Shown here piece after piece: positions 46,842-58,028 of a stretch of DNA of 64,000 nucleotides. The DNA is from Enoplolaimus lenunculus (Eukaryota > Nematoda > Enoplea > Enoplida > Thoracostomopsidae), in NCBI GenBank assembly GCA_030248215.1, contig JASANG010003964.1, positions 186,001-250,000 of the forward strand. The letters are read 5' to 3'. Each line of letters starts with the position of its first letter. Within the stretch, counting starts at the first letter, position 1. The notes beneath the pieces are model-generated. The model saw nothing but the letters and a program-made list of their open reading frames with translations. It made no database searches and had not been told where the DNA came from. The translations under genes were made by a program, and so were the position numbers.

Positions 46842-47083
46842 TTACCCTTTTCTCACATAGAGTTGACTATGAGCAATTCATCGCAATTTGGGTATATACT
46901 TAAAGTGGATTAATGAACAATACAACTCGTCAAGAAAGCGAGGGTTCATTAGGGATCGAGCGTCAAGCACATATAACTGAGTGATGATGGCAAGCGCCAC
47001 CCATTTTAGTATCTGTGGTTTCAACTCCTAGCTTAAAAATTCATTTCAGATAAAATAGAAAATATTCATGTGAGAAACCGTTA
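46842..47083. mobile_element. TIR element carrying a tRNA-like module (copy 2, diverged)
   Basis: Ends TTACCCTTTTCTCACAT and ATGTGAGAAACCGTTA are inverted. The interior keeps GATCGAGCGTCAAGC, CATATAACTGAGTGATGATG and GTGGTTTCAACTCCTAGC, decayed A-box and B-box regions. Confidence 0.65.
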
Positions 47084-47269
47084 ATTGCTTTTGAATAGAA
47101 AAGAAGAAAAAAATTCGCTGAAATCATGACAGGGCAAAACTTCGGTTCATTTAAACAACAACGTAAACCTTCAACTCATTTTAAGTTTAAACTCATGTGC
47201 AAAATTTAAACTTTCACTAGCAAGTGATACGCAAAAACTCGCCTAATTGCCTAGATATTACCCTTGCAC

Positions 47270-47470
47270 ATTAGACAAGATAACAAGTTTATTTGGGTCG
47301 AAAGCACAAGAAAATATGCATTTAGTGTACAAACGTTAAAGCTAATTTGCCGAAATCATTGAATGTGTGCAATACACCCAAATAAAAGAAAAGCTTCGAA
47401 AGAAGATATGTTCTACTTTATAATTCTAACTGTGAGTTCTGTGACGGACTGCTGGAGCAAGGTTTAAATC
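47270..47470 (+). repeat. ~200-bp direct duplication, left copy
   Basis: Shares with 48205-48440 the ordered words AACAAGTTTATTTG, GAAAGCACAAGAAAATATG, GTACAAACGTTAAAGC, AAATCATTGAATGTGTGCAA and TACACCCAAA. A shorter relative occurs near 63500-63620. Confidence 0.7.
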
Positions 47471-47726
47471 GAGTAAAATTAAACAGTCGCACCTATTACC
47501 AACCGCAACAAACTGACAAACCAAAACAATAAACAAACAACGAAAACAATCGCTCACACCTCTCAAGCGACTAAAAATGTTTACAGGCAAACTTTCCGCT
47601 ACAGCCTCAACTCATCGATTGCTTTGATCGTTGCCGGCTTTCAATCAGTACCTCGCGTCGCCGTACAACTTACACTTTATACCCAAAGGCGTTAGCTACA
47701 AGCGCAACTCAACTACTCGCTACAAC

Positions 47727-47788
47727 AACTTTTGATGTCGCCGCAGTTGCTGTCAACAACCTTTGATGTCGCCGCAGTTGCTGTCAAC
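47727..47788 (+). repeat. 31-bp tandem duplication
   Basis: Two head-to-tail copies of a unit containing TTTGATGTCGCCGCAGTTGC and TGTCAAC. It is part of a GC-richer dispersed repeat also seen near 49740-49920 and 58930-59085. Confidence 0.85.
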
Positions 47789-48204
47789 TGTGCACGCGTC
47801 ACCGCGCAACTATATACAACTCAAGCGTCTTTAATATATATTGTTTACATGAGGGCTGGATATATAGAATTACGGTAGGTCGCAGTTTTAACTATTAAAT
47901 AAATAATAAACAAGGCGTTGCTTTTTATTTTACAATCTACAATTTACTGGAATTGACTCAAGGACATTAATTAATGTTTTAATGCTGTCATGTTAATAAT
48001 GTGACAAATTGATGATAAATATAAGAATATTGAGTTTGTTTCAATATCTATACAATTAAATTTTTCTCACGTACCAAAGACAATCCCTGATTTGGATTTT
48101 GAAATTTAACTCGTGGAAATATGGTGAAGTGTTTCAAATTTTAAAATTTGAATGTGACAAAGTTGGTTTGAATGTTTACTACTCAATCGGCCAGGATCAG
48201 CTTA

Positions 48205-48440
48205 TATTAAAAAGTCTACGTAAGAAATCAACAACAAGAACAAGCTTATTTGTATTGAAAGCACGAGAAAATATGTATACATTTAGTAAAGTACAAACGT
48301 TAAAGCCAAGTTGACAAAATCATTGAATGTGTGCAATACACCCAAAAAAAGGAAAAGCTACGAAATCGAGAAATGTCCTACTTATATTATAACTTTGTAA
48401 ATTCTTCGATAGAGTGCTGGAGGAAGGGTTTGATCCGCAA
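48205..48440 (+). repeat. ~200-bp direct duplication, right copy
   Basis: Right-hand partner of 47270-47470, about 735 bp away. The 71-residue frame across it is not conserved in the other copy. Confidence 0.7.
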
Positions 48441-48483
48441 ATGACAAGTTATCAGTTTCAATCATGATGAAAGTATGCTTTTA

Positions 48484-48702
48484 CACTGCAAAAAAATGTG
48501 AGTCAAATTGACTTTCCGAAATAGCATTTTCGCGACTACACAAACTGAGTTCTATTCGATTCCGGCAGAATCAAATTCGACTTACTGACCGACTCGGGTA
48601 AATCGAATTTGACTCTGGTTGAGTCGAATTTGACACTTGTTTGTGTAATCCGGAAATGCCTGTTTCGGACAGAGTCAATTTAACTCACAATTTTTTGCAG
48701 TG
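48484..48702. mobile_element. TA-flanked palindromic element, CACTGCAAAAAA ends
   Basis: Starts CACTGCAAAAAAATGTGAGT and ends ACTCACAATTTTTTGCAGTG with TA on both sides. Most of the 219 bp is inverted-repeat (GACTACACAAACTGAGT / CACTTGTTTGTGTAATC). A relative is at 60590-60794. Confidence 0.85.
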
Positions 48703-48849
48703 TAGGTCAACCTGTTATAAAAGAAATTTAAATGATCTTACGCTCCGTGCCGCCACGAGGAGTTTATCTGACACAAACTCTAGCAACGAGTTTCTGACCG
48801 TAACTACTCTAGCACAAAATGAATGAAAAATTAAACATTAACAAAACTA

Positions 48850-48940
48850 CCTAAATTTGCCTCCCATCCGGCTTCACATCCGGCTCCGACAAATTTTGTT
48901 GACCTGCGCTCCAGTATTTTTCACCTCCGGTTGCACCCTG
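48850..48940 (-). mobile_element. Right-end fragment of the hAT-like CCGG-rich family
   Basis: Reads CCGGCTTCACATCCGGCTCC, TTTGTTGACC, then CACCTCCGGTTGCACCCTG, matching the right end of 10309-10858. Confidence 0.6.
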
Positions 48941-49349
48941 GTATCAACTAAAGTTGTTTTGCACACGATTTCCACTGTTCAAGGCAGTTAAAAGTTAAAT
49001 TAAACGTTTTTGGCTCAAAAAGGGTGACTGTTTAATTTATCAACCGTATAAAATTATAATGGATGAAAACCGTGCGAGTAAACAAGCGAGATGCTAGACG
49101 TAATTTTGGGTATTAAATCTCTCTGTATATAATCGTGGCGAAACTTTTCGCCAAACATATTGCAAAAATGGAACAACGGTCGGGAAATAAGTTTTTCTCG
49201 GTATTAAAAGTTTTAAATCAGAATTAGGCGTTTTTTATCTGTCACCAAATTTTTAATTCAATTTAAACTTGTGGTGAAAATTTAAATGTTTCATACAGAG
49301 TGATTAATTAGGAATAAAAGGAAATCAACACGAAAAACGCAAAGTCTGT

Positions 49350-49557
49350 TAACCCCTTCTCAAATTGAGTTGCCTATAGACAATTCAGCGCAGTGAATAG
49401 TACTAAATCACCACAAGACGTGAGAGCCCCCTCGTGCTCGAGCGTCAAGCTCCTATAGCTGAGTGGTGATGGTATACGCCTGCCACTCCAGTCACTGGAG
49501 TTCGAATCCTAGCATAAAAGTAGGACTCAGGGAAAATATTCATGTGAGAAAGGGTTA
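49350..49557. mobile_element. TIR element carrying a tRNA-like module (copy 3)
   Basis: Ends TAACCCCTTCTCAAAT and ATGTGAGAAAGGGTTA are inverted; the interior is almost identical to copy 1 (10975-11243) over the tRNA-like module. Confidence 0.7.
49451..49525 (+). repeat. tRNA-derived module in TIR element copy 3
   Basis: TAGCTGAGTGGT and AGTTCGAATCC sit in A-box and B-box spacing, with TCCTA / TAGGA ends, near-identical to 11130-11204 apart from a few changes. Confidence 0.55.
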
Positions 49558-50897
49558 ATTTTCTTGTAATGTATAAATGCTGTTTTCAGGGGGCAATTGG
49601 GGCAAAGAGTTTGTTGAGGAAGCGAGTTTTATAACGAAATCTGTAGTGAATTCAAAAACCACCAACGCTAATTAAGTTGTTTTTGAATCAAAACGCTTCA
49701 ACATTACTACGCCTTGAATGGCGGTGGTCGCGGCGACCAGTAAAATAGCAAGGTACCATAAATCCGAAAATAGCCCACCACGCGACATTGTTGAAAGGAA
49801 AGCATAGCCGCCCATTCAACTGTAATGCAGCGACTGCGCTACAGCATACCCACAACACCGTTTGAAGTCGCCGCTACTCTTGCAACGCAACTCGCGTCAC
49901 CGCTCATCTTGGTTAGTGTAATTGGGTAACGCGATATTGATGTTAATTTTCCTGTGGGGATGACATTTATATATGTCACGAGTCGTATATATGTATATAT
50001 ATAAAACGAGTGAAATTAATATTACAATGACAGCTCGCATCAATTTCAATTATGTTAAAAGTTGTAAATGCACTCATGTGCAATACAGCATTTACCGTAA
50101 TCCGAATCATTTTTAAGAAGAAATATAACGGCTCTTGTAATATACTTTTGGCTAAACAATGATTTAGGTTTAAACCAAGACAGGTTTAGGCATTGGTAAG
50201 CCTTTTCGAGATCCTAAACCCCAAACTTGAGGGAATTAGTAAAAAACCAAATAACTTCAAAGTTGTTAATGACGTCAAAACAATAATGTACGGTAAATTT
50301 TAGTTAATTTTACTCATCAAAGTTAACGTTGGCCCATGATCTGGTTCAAAGTTGAAACAACGACAACATAGGGTAGTGTAAACCAAATATTCAATGACTT
50401 CGAAAATTTTCACAAAATCTGAGCCAAATAGATGTGACCATGATTTCGGTAAAAGTTCAAACAACGGCAACAAAAAAAGGCAATGTAAACTAAATTTTCA
50501 ATTTTTCCAAAACCTGGGTCGATTTACTTGTTAAATTCTGACGGCTAACGCAATGACTGCAAGATTATTGATAAATTACGGCAGATGCAAGCGATTGATC
50601 TAAGATTTTCTGGTCAGAGGGGTCCGAGGTTGCTTTTATTTTTCTCAGTCCCACCACTAAAATATCCGACACCACGCTCTGATCTGAGAGATGAGACCCA
50701 ATTGTACGACATTTTGTCACGTTACAAAAAATTGAAATCTTTATATGAACGGAATTCCAGACGCATTCTGAACAAAGTTTGCGGTTTGTCTCCGAAAATA
50801 CGCTTCATTTTGTACAATCATATGTGCTGTTGACCCGGTCCAAACGAACCATACATTGGTACCAATAAACAATTCGCAATAGAGAAGCGAGCGACTG

Positions 50898-51069
50898 CAG
50901 TGGCGGATCCAGGATCTCAAAATAGGGGGCCAAAATTTCACAGGTTATAAACTTACTTTTGACCCATACACAAACCACGAACTATTGTCTCAAAATTGCT
51001 ATATAATTTTTATCGAGATGCTGTTGGGGGGGCCACGGCCGGGGTGGCCCCCAAATGGATCCGCCATTG
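50898..51069. mobile_element. Small inverted-end element, CAGTGGCGGATCCA ends
   Basis: Starts CAGTGGCGGATCCAGGATCT and ends AATGGATCCGCCATTG, an inverted pair typical of hAT-like miniature elements. No clean 8-bp duplication flanks it. Confidence 0.7.
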
Positions 51070-51632
51070 GGAGCGAGACGAATGTTTTGCATTCAAACTT
51101 GTGAAAAAACATAACTTTTAGTTGTTGTTGAGTTTTTACTGTTGACTTTGTCGTCCAGCATGGAAGGATCGATCCTGGGATCCCCCTAGAGCCATCTTGG
51201 ACAGATGCGGTGTTGCAATGATGCGGTAGGGCACGTAAACCTATGTAAAACGGCGTGAGAAAAAAGAAGAGGTCTTGTTTAACTCGTGGAATTTTTATTT
51301 CGTAACAATAATCAGATCAAGAACTTGAATTATGCAGTGTGTTTTGTTTAATGGTATGCATGCATACAGGCAGGGTAAAAGCCAAATATGTAATTCCGGT
51401 ACAACTTAGTGTTCATTTTCGTTACGAGCGACGACGCCAATCATGGTGCAGCATAAATAAAACTATTTTTTGAAAGATTACGCTAAACAACCGATTAATC
51501 TTCTTATTCAATAATAAACTGCAATTTATTATGCATCTTTGTTTTTTATGTTAATTTAGCAACTGCAACCGCTATTAGAACAAAGCTGATGGGCAACCTG
51601 CGCCTCCCCTGATTTACCTACATCTTGGCCCA

Positions 51633-51838
51633 TATTCTCAAATGTATATAGCACCTATCATCAGTTAGTACCACGTTTAACGAACTAGTGCAATTGCATA
51701 TCTCAAAATTTTAACAGAAGTAGAGTAGATCAAATGCAAAAAAATATGCCGAATTTCAAATCACACCATTCCATGGTTCGAAAGTTACAAGACCTATGAC
51801 AACCAACTGTTAATAGGTGCTACACACATTTGAGAACA
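51633..51838. mobile_element. TTCTCAAAT-ended palindromic element, best copy
   Basis: Left end TATTCTCAAATGTATATAGC then ACCTATCATCAG; right end AATAGGTGCTACACACATTT then GAGAACA, inverted. Relatives are at 37264-37471 and at the window's left edge. Confidence 0.75.
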
Positions 51839-54120
51839 CGGACTCTTATTACTAGTTAGCCAATTTGCTTGCGGTTTTGTTTCTTTACACTTGTTAAATG
51901 CAAATAGGTTTAAAAAAAGCTAAATTGTAATAAACGAAATCGATTTTGACAAGACAGCCCAAAGGGATGCCCTCGTGGTCAATTAATGACGTATAAGTAG
52001 AAATATCAACAAGCAAAAGCCTTTTCTCCGTTAGTGAATCCTAGGAGGTGCATTACCACTTAGGCCCCCCAACAGTGAGATCAAAGCCAAGAATAATTTT
52101 TGTATTAATGATAAAATGGCGTCCGGCTACTGTCTGGTTTCGCTCGCGATTTTTTTCGGTATCATATCTCGCCCCTCCTTTCTTAGAAATTTCTGCATCG
52201 GCCAATGTTCGTTTCGCATGCAATCAAAATGAGGGCAAAGCTTTGGTGGTTTATTGGCCATTCAATGTTGAACAATTTTAATTGTTGTTGCTCCTATTGT
52301 TATGTGGGCTGGTGCCATTTGGAATGAAAACCCGCCTTGGTAGTTGAGATTAAGCAGCGCCATAGCCCTTTGGCAAATCAAATCAAAAGTAGTACTATTT
52401 GTACAAAAATATAGGAAAGGGTGGCGCTAAACTTGTCGTGCGACGCCGTCCATCACCAGTGTTACAAAATGGTCTGACAACTGTAAAGAAATTACCCAAT
52501 GTTATTTTTCGGCCGTAACAGTAGCCACAGTACATATTATATATATATATATGTGTGTGTGTGGGTGTCCTCTGCGTAAAACGACAAGTCTAATAATGAA
52601 ACTCAGCCTTAAAAACAGGTCTAAAGTCTACGCCTACTCTATCACATCCAGTTAGGCGGAAACACGGGACGCCCCTAAAAGTAACATGGGCCGAGAAAAT
52701 GCCCAATTTGTCAGCATATATGTGACATTCCAAATTCAAATGCCTCAAATGAATAAAGAAAGTTTCGTGAAACAGATATATATACCTACATAGCATTTCG
52801 AAACATAGATAAATTTGCAAATCGATAACCAAAAGCTTGTACACCTAAACAGCGCAATAACTGCATTTAGGTATATAATCCGTTTTTAGCAATTTGCGTG
52901 TTACTTACATAGCTAATTTTAGGAAATATCATGGTGATTGGAACCATTTTACACGATTGATTCGTTTAACAACAAAATATTTGTGGCCCATCCAAACATC
53001 AAAACCGCCGATTCACTGTTATACCAGCCCTTTCATAACGGTTATGGGTCAGTAAACAACGTTTAAAATATGGCTAGAATTCGTTTGCTATATATGTAAT
53101 TTTGCGCGAATGTTCCAACATTTTTATTGACACCGATTACTTTTAAGCTGCCAATTGGCTAAATTATTCGGATTGGTCCCATAAACTTTTTACTGCGGTA
53201 AATTTGATTGCATTTCCCACGGTTGTCGGCCTGTTTTGGAAATAAATATTTTCTAAGATAGGATGCTCATGTTTTTATATATATTCATACCCCACACCTC
53301 CCATTTAGGGGGCCCTACCCGTAAAGGTGCCCACACCCTAACTGGTTGAAACAATAACCGCTTAAGTTTTAAAATGCGTCTGGCTTCTCGCTCGCGAGTT
53401 TGGGGGCCCCATCCTGGAATGTGGAGGGAGCCACCACCACTGCCTGCTCCGGCACTGCTAATATTAGCAACAAAGCACATAAATTTGGCTGAGCACTTTA
53501 AAATAAAAAATTTTCAGAGCGGAAGCCTCATTTATAGAGCTAAAAAATGTAATCTAAAATCTAAACCTACTCTTTTATGGATCCACCAGAAACCTGGACG
53601 CCCCTTAAAGTAACATGGGCAAAACATTCAGTGCAGTTCATAACTCGGTAACCGCTCAAGATTTAAATGGAATTCATATTCAACTTTTAATTTTACTTGC
53701 ATTCTGTTGACTAAAATTATATGTACAAAATAAATACAGCATACAACTGTTAGCCAAGATAGTAGCCATGTGAAGTTGAAAGATCAAACCGCGTTAATAT
53801 TTGAAATTTTTGTCCACAAGTTATATTTGGAACGTTTACAGTTTTATAATTCGAGAAACATCTTTCGATAATTTCATTGCAAAACGTAACTATATATATG
53901 CAAGAATGGTACATTTTAGTGCAAAAAATGTTGAAAACTAATTTTGCAAGTTATATTAGCTGATATATATGAACTATGAGTCAAACACTATTTAAAATGT
54001 TGCGGATGTCAGACCGAGGTATAATCGACAAATTATCATTTTTACAGAGTTTTGAATTTTTTAAACTTGAAAACCAACTTTTAAAATATATATTATTGTT
54101 CTATTTCTTAATTTTTTCGA

Positions 54121-54259
54121 CCCTGTAAAAATCATGGGCGGAACGCTTTTCTGTGGGACTGCAATAGAGTAAGCTTAAGCTTTAGACTAATTTTTTGCTT
54201 GGCTTAGGCTTAGGAATATGCTTATAATACTGCTCCGCCCCTGTTCTTTACATTGGCCA
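54121..54259 (-). mobile_element. TTAGGC-bearing element, short copy
   Basis: Contains GGGCGGAACGCTTTTCTGTG, GTAAGCTTAAGCTTTAGAC, TTGCTTGGCTTAGGCTTAGG and ends CCCTGTTCTTTACATTGGCC. Confidence 0.8.
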
Positions 54260-54678
54260 TTTTTTACGCACAGTTTGGCGTTTGTTTAAATAATTAGATA
54301 GCAAAAACTTCTACAGCAAACAATTAGTTTCGCCTTAGCCTCGGCCAAAGTTTGAGTCACTACCATCTGCAATACTTAGTCGGTAGTCCATTTGAACGTG
54401 TAGTTTTAAGCCTAAAAAGACAATGTCCACAAACTCTACATATTTCAGTTTAGTCGTTGCGTTTGAAAGACTAACACGTTTTTGATGGCGGAAACAGCGC
54501 AATAAATAGCGAAAAAAAATCTCCATCAATATACTAAACGCGATTTCAGTATGAAATCTTTAGAGACATTGCCGATTTCATCTCTGTATGGGTAATCGTC
54601 GGTCAGAGTGAGCTTAATTGTTCGATCAGGTAGCGCACGGTTCGATAACAAACAAAGTCATAAAGTAATAGACAAATC

Positions 54679-54862
54679 GGCCAATGTAAAGAACAGCGGC
54701 GGAACAGCATTGTAAGCATATTCCTAAGCCTAAGCCTAAATCTAAGATAAGAATGACCATATTCCAAAGCCTAAACCTAAGCCAAGCAAATAGTCTAAAG
54801 CTTAAGCTTATTGTTTTCTAGTCCCATAGAAAAACGTTCCGCCCCTGATCTTTACACTGGCC
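54679..54862 (+). mobile_element. TTAGGC-bearing element, well preserved
   Basis: Begins GGCCAATGTAAAGAACAGCG and ends CCCCTGATCTTTACACTGGCC minus the last base pairs, a clean inverted pair of about 25 bp. The interior has CCTAAGCCTAAGCCTAAATC and CTAAACCTAAGCCAAGC. Confidence 0.82.
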
Positions 54863-55477
54863 GACAAATCAAACAAATTTGACTAATCATAGCGATAAAA
54901 AGTGAATGATCAATATCAATAAATTAAAGACCAGAAAGTGACATTTAGCACACAATTTAAGTAAACAGTTAATAGCACAGTTTAGCTGTATTTCATTCTA
55001 ACATCATCCCAAAACAGCTCCAGCAGTGTTTCCAATCGTAGCTGATTTTCTGTTATAGGTTTAAAGAAACTTTTCATTCTAGACAACGGAGTTGCTCTTA
55101 TCGTCGTTGCTGCCCATGCTGACTTAGCTATTAACGATTCAGTTTTTCGTTTGGCGAGTATAAATCTCCAGAATGTCGTTGAAACTGTAATTTTCAGCCA
55201 TGCTGAAATCGAGCTAAATTCCACCAAATATGATGATTGTTTGAGTGTGGCGTTCTTCACCAAAATTCGATTTTAAAGAAAAGGACTCGCGTTCACCACT
55301 GGTAGTATCGATTATGACCTCGCCAGATGAGGCTTGTAAAGTGTTCGCTAAACCAATCAAAATGTCAACCTGAATTCAAAACGTCGGCGAAACCGCATTT
55401 CCAGGCCATGTTAAAATTGAACCAAATTCAAATGAAATTGACATCACTTCGACTCTTGCTTATCATCACTAGTCAGA

Positions 55478-58028
55478 TCACAACATCGGCGTTGCTCTTG
55501 CTGCCGTTGGGGTCGACAATGTTTTCGCCAAATGAGTCTTACTGTGTTTGCTCAAATGATCCGATCGCATAAATCGCTTGCCACATTGGCGACACAGAAA
55601 TCGTCTGTCGCCTGTATGCGTTCGCATATGCCGTTGAAGTTCGTCGGATCGCGTAAATCGCTTGCCACACAACAACCATCCGCAAACAAACGGTTTATCA
55701 CCAGCGTGCCATCGTAAATGCGCTTTCAAGTGTGACGTTTTGCCGTACGTTTTGCCACACAAATGACACAGGTGAGTTTTGCGGCCTGATTTTGGGTCTG
55801 CACTCGCTGAAGGCGTCCTACCATTTCGTCCCAGGATTGTTCCGTTGTTGTTGTTGTTGTTGCTGACACAATTTGGGCACTGGCAACGACGACATTTTCG
55901 AGCAGAAACAGGTGGAGTAAGCAATGTTGACGGTACGAATGCGGGAGATGCCGATATACCCGCTGCTGACGATAGAGCGTTTAAAAACGTTTGCAAAATG
56001 CTTGCGGCGTCAGAGCCTTTGTGACCCGCTGGGCCTAACTGTGGCACAACCGCCGATGGACTTGTTGTCGTATTTAAATTCCACGGATTGAATTGAATCT
56101 GCGATGCCAATTCTGAGGTAGATTGATTCGTCAAAGAATTGGTGCAAGTAACTGCAGTGTGTTGTTGTCCAGCAAAATATCCAGGCGTTGTACAAAGCAA
56201 AGGTTTGGTTTGCATTGGAGCTGGAAATAAGCTGAATTGTGGGTACACTTGTGGAAGCTCTGGAGCGCAAACGGCGCTGGTCGGTTTGTTACGTTCGGCC
56301 AAGAAATTAGCAACAAAAATATCACGCAGACTAACGGTTGTAGCTGATTTTGGATTATTAACTTGAGTAAAATTCTCAGTGGAATTAGTAGTTGCTGCGA
56401 GCTTGCTGAGTTGTTCTATCGGACTAGGATAGTAGGAATTGGATATCGGAGGTTTGGTATCGCTAAAAGGGTATCGAATCGGATGTGGTGTAACAAACGG
56501 GTCAGTATTGAACGACGGAAGCTTTGTAACAGGCTCAGGTTTACGTATTGTCGTCATTTTGGGGTTTGACCATAGTGGGGATATTGGAATGTGTTGATCG
56601 GGTACCGCTGACCGATGAATGAAAGCTTGTGGAGATTTTGGTGATACATTGTTCTCCGCTAAGGGTTGCCCTGTAGCGTGAGCTGGATCTGGTGGATCAA
56701 TCGGATTTCTGACAATTGTGGTTGTTGTGCACGGTGAAATTAAGGTTCCATTCGTTGAGGAGAGAGTTCTGAGATCAGTAGATGCGATGTCGTTTGAAGC
56801 ATTATCTTTAATTGGTTTGTTTGTAGCGATGCAACCGAGGCTGTCTGTGTCCAAAAGCGGTTTCACGTCGTTGTTGACCGGTTCCGGGTCAGTCGAGATC
56901 GAATCCAGATACGGACGAAATAGCGGCTTTTTGATTTCCTGAAATAGTAGCAATTAAAATTATATATTTTCGAGCCATATATATTTCAAAACTTTCTTCA
57001 AAACTTAATTTCCATGTGTACCTAATATAAGTATAAAAAATAGTACCTATAATAAGAAACATAGTCTGCATAAAGTGTGTAGGTATATTTATGTCGTAGG
57101 CCAAACTGCTATTCAGGAATTGGCCTTAACAACAGTGATGTATAACAACCGCTGATTGGTTAAAGGTATTGCGTCTATACAAATAATCTAATGTGATTGG
57201 TCTATTAGTTTAATAGCAGTTTAGCCAGGCGAAACTGCTAATATATGCTCAAAATAGCAGAATGGCCTAGGCCAATTAGTAATTGGCCTGCAGATTAGCC
57301 TACGACATATATAGCCTACAGAAGAAAAAGACAAAGCTTAACTCAGATTTAGTGACAAATTTCGCTTACATTCTCGTAGATGGTTACAACAGGAATACAT
57401 TTTAGTTGGAAACGTAATCGGAACACGATTTTCTACCCAGAACTAGAATTAGCTTTAACCATTGTTGATTACGATTAAATTTGTTTGAACTGTAAAAAAG
57501 ATGATCTTATTTTTATAATTCAGTTGCGCATTCTACGCCACATTACGTCTTTTTCTGCGTTAGAAAACAAAATCTACAGAGCGGATTGAAAAAATATATA
57601 AATAATTTTTGAAGCTTGGGCATTTTGCAGTTTATATAATATTGTATATATAATATATACCTGCCTATTGCACAAGCTTATCCTGGTATCTCCAGTGACC
57701 CTATTTGTATAGGCGTTTTTAGCCACAAGGCTATGTCCTTCAAAACATGAGTTTCATGTAGACCTCGTCAATTTTTGGAAATACTCGCCTACAGCACGAT
57801 CAACTAGACACACATCTCAAGTGGGTTGTGTCCTTACATCCCACTTGAAGCGTCAGCGTGCATATCCCACTCTCCCATATGATGCCGTTCACTCACCTGC
57901 TTCACCCGTTTGGTTTCTGGTTCCTGTCTGCGTTCAGTGTCACACACACTGCTACAGTGACGTTTTGTTCGCAACCATTGTTCGACTGCAAAATTTGATG
58001 TGTTTGCATACAACTTTGGCAATTGCAT
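55478..58028 (-). CDS. Sp-family C2H2 zinc-finger transcription factor (copy B)
   Basis: Two exons on the minus strand: 57897-58028 (ATG, 44 codons, donor CAG/GTGAGT) and 55478-56938 (486 codons and stop). The 530-residue protein has a Ser/Thr/Pro/Asn-rich middle, a Btd box CRRCQCPNC at about 393-401 and three C2H2 fingers at about 431-513 with contact segments [27 protein letters not shown] and [14 protein letters not shown]. As in copy A, finger 1 has the shortened CHLCGK spacing. Exon 1 ends PETKRVKQ and exon 2 starts [12 protein letters not shown], so intron position, phase and flanking residues match copy A: the two genes are duplicates. The tail after finger 3 is only about 17 residues against about 68 in copy A. 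A run of asparagines follows the Btd box. The intron of about 960 bp holds a palindromic element (57091-57308). Expected role: nuclear activator or repressor at GC boxes; target genes unknown. Confidence 0.92.
57091..57308. mobile_element. Palindromic element in the intron of Sp copy B
   Basis: Starts ATGTCGTAGGCCAAACTGCT and ends with GCCTGCAGATTAGCCTACGA then CAT. Inner repeats also pair (AATTGGCC, GCAGTTT). It lies 153 bp from the exon 2 acceptor. Confidence 0.75.

Larger units (their letters stand above)
41741..55477. other. 13.7-kb repeat-rich region between the two Sp genes
   Basis: No gene was recognised. It holds many small elements: a TTAGGC fragment (about 42100-42200), CAGGAGCGTAGCC element (43544-43824), TTAGGC copies (44751-44940, 54121-54259, 54679-54862), hAT-like pieces (45636-45965, 48850-48940), tRNA-like TIR copies, a CACTG element, a 200-bp direct duplication (47270-47470 / 48205-48440), and a GC-richer dispersed repeat near 44330-44460, 47580-47815 and 49740-49920. 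Near 54982-55263 a short minus-strand frame shares words with 55360-55500, perhaps decayed duplicated 3' sequence of Sp copy B. Confidence 0.5.

Noticed and set aside
54982-55263. 93-residue minus-strand frame downstream of Sp copy B
   Set aside because: No recognisable domain; it shares words with 55360-55500 and may be decayed duplicated sequence, not a gene.
55532-56942. Plus-strand and alternative minus-strand frames across Sp copy B
   Set aside because: They are shadows of the zinc-finger exon.
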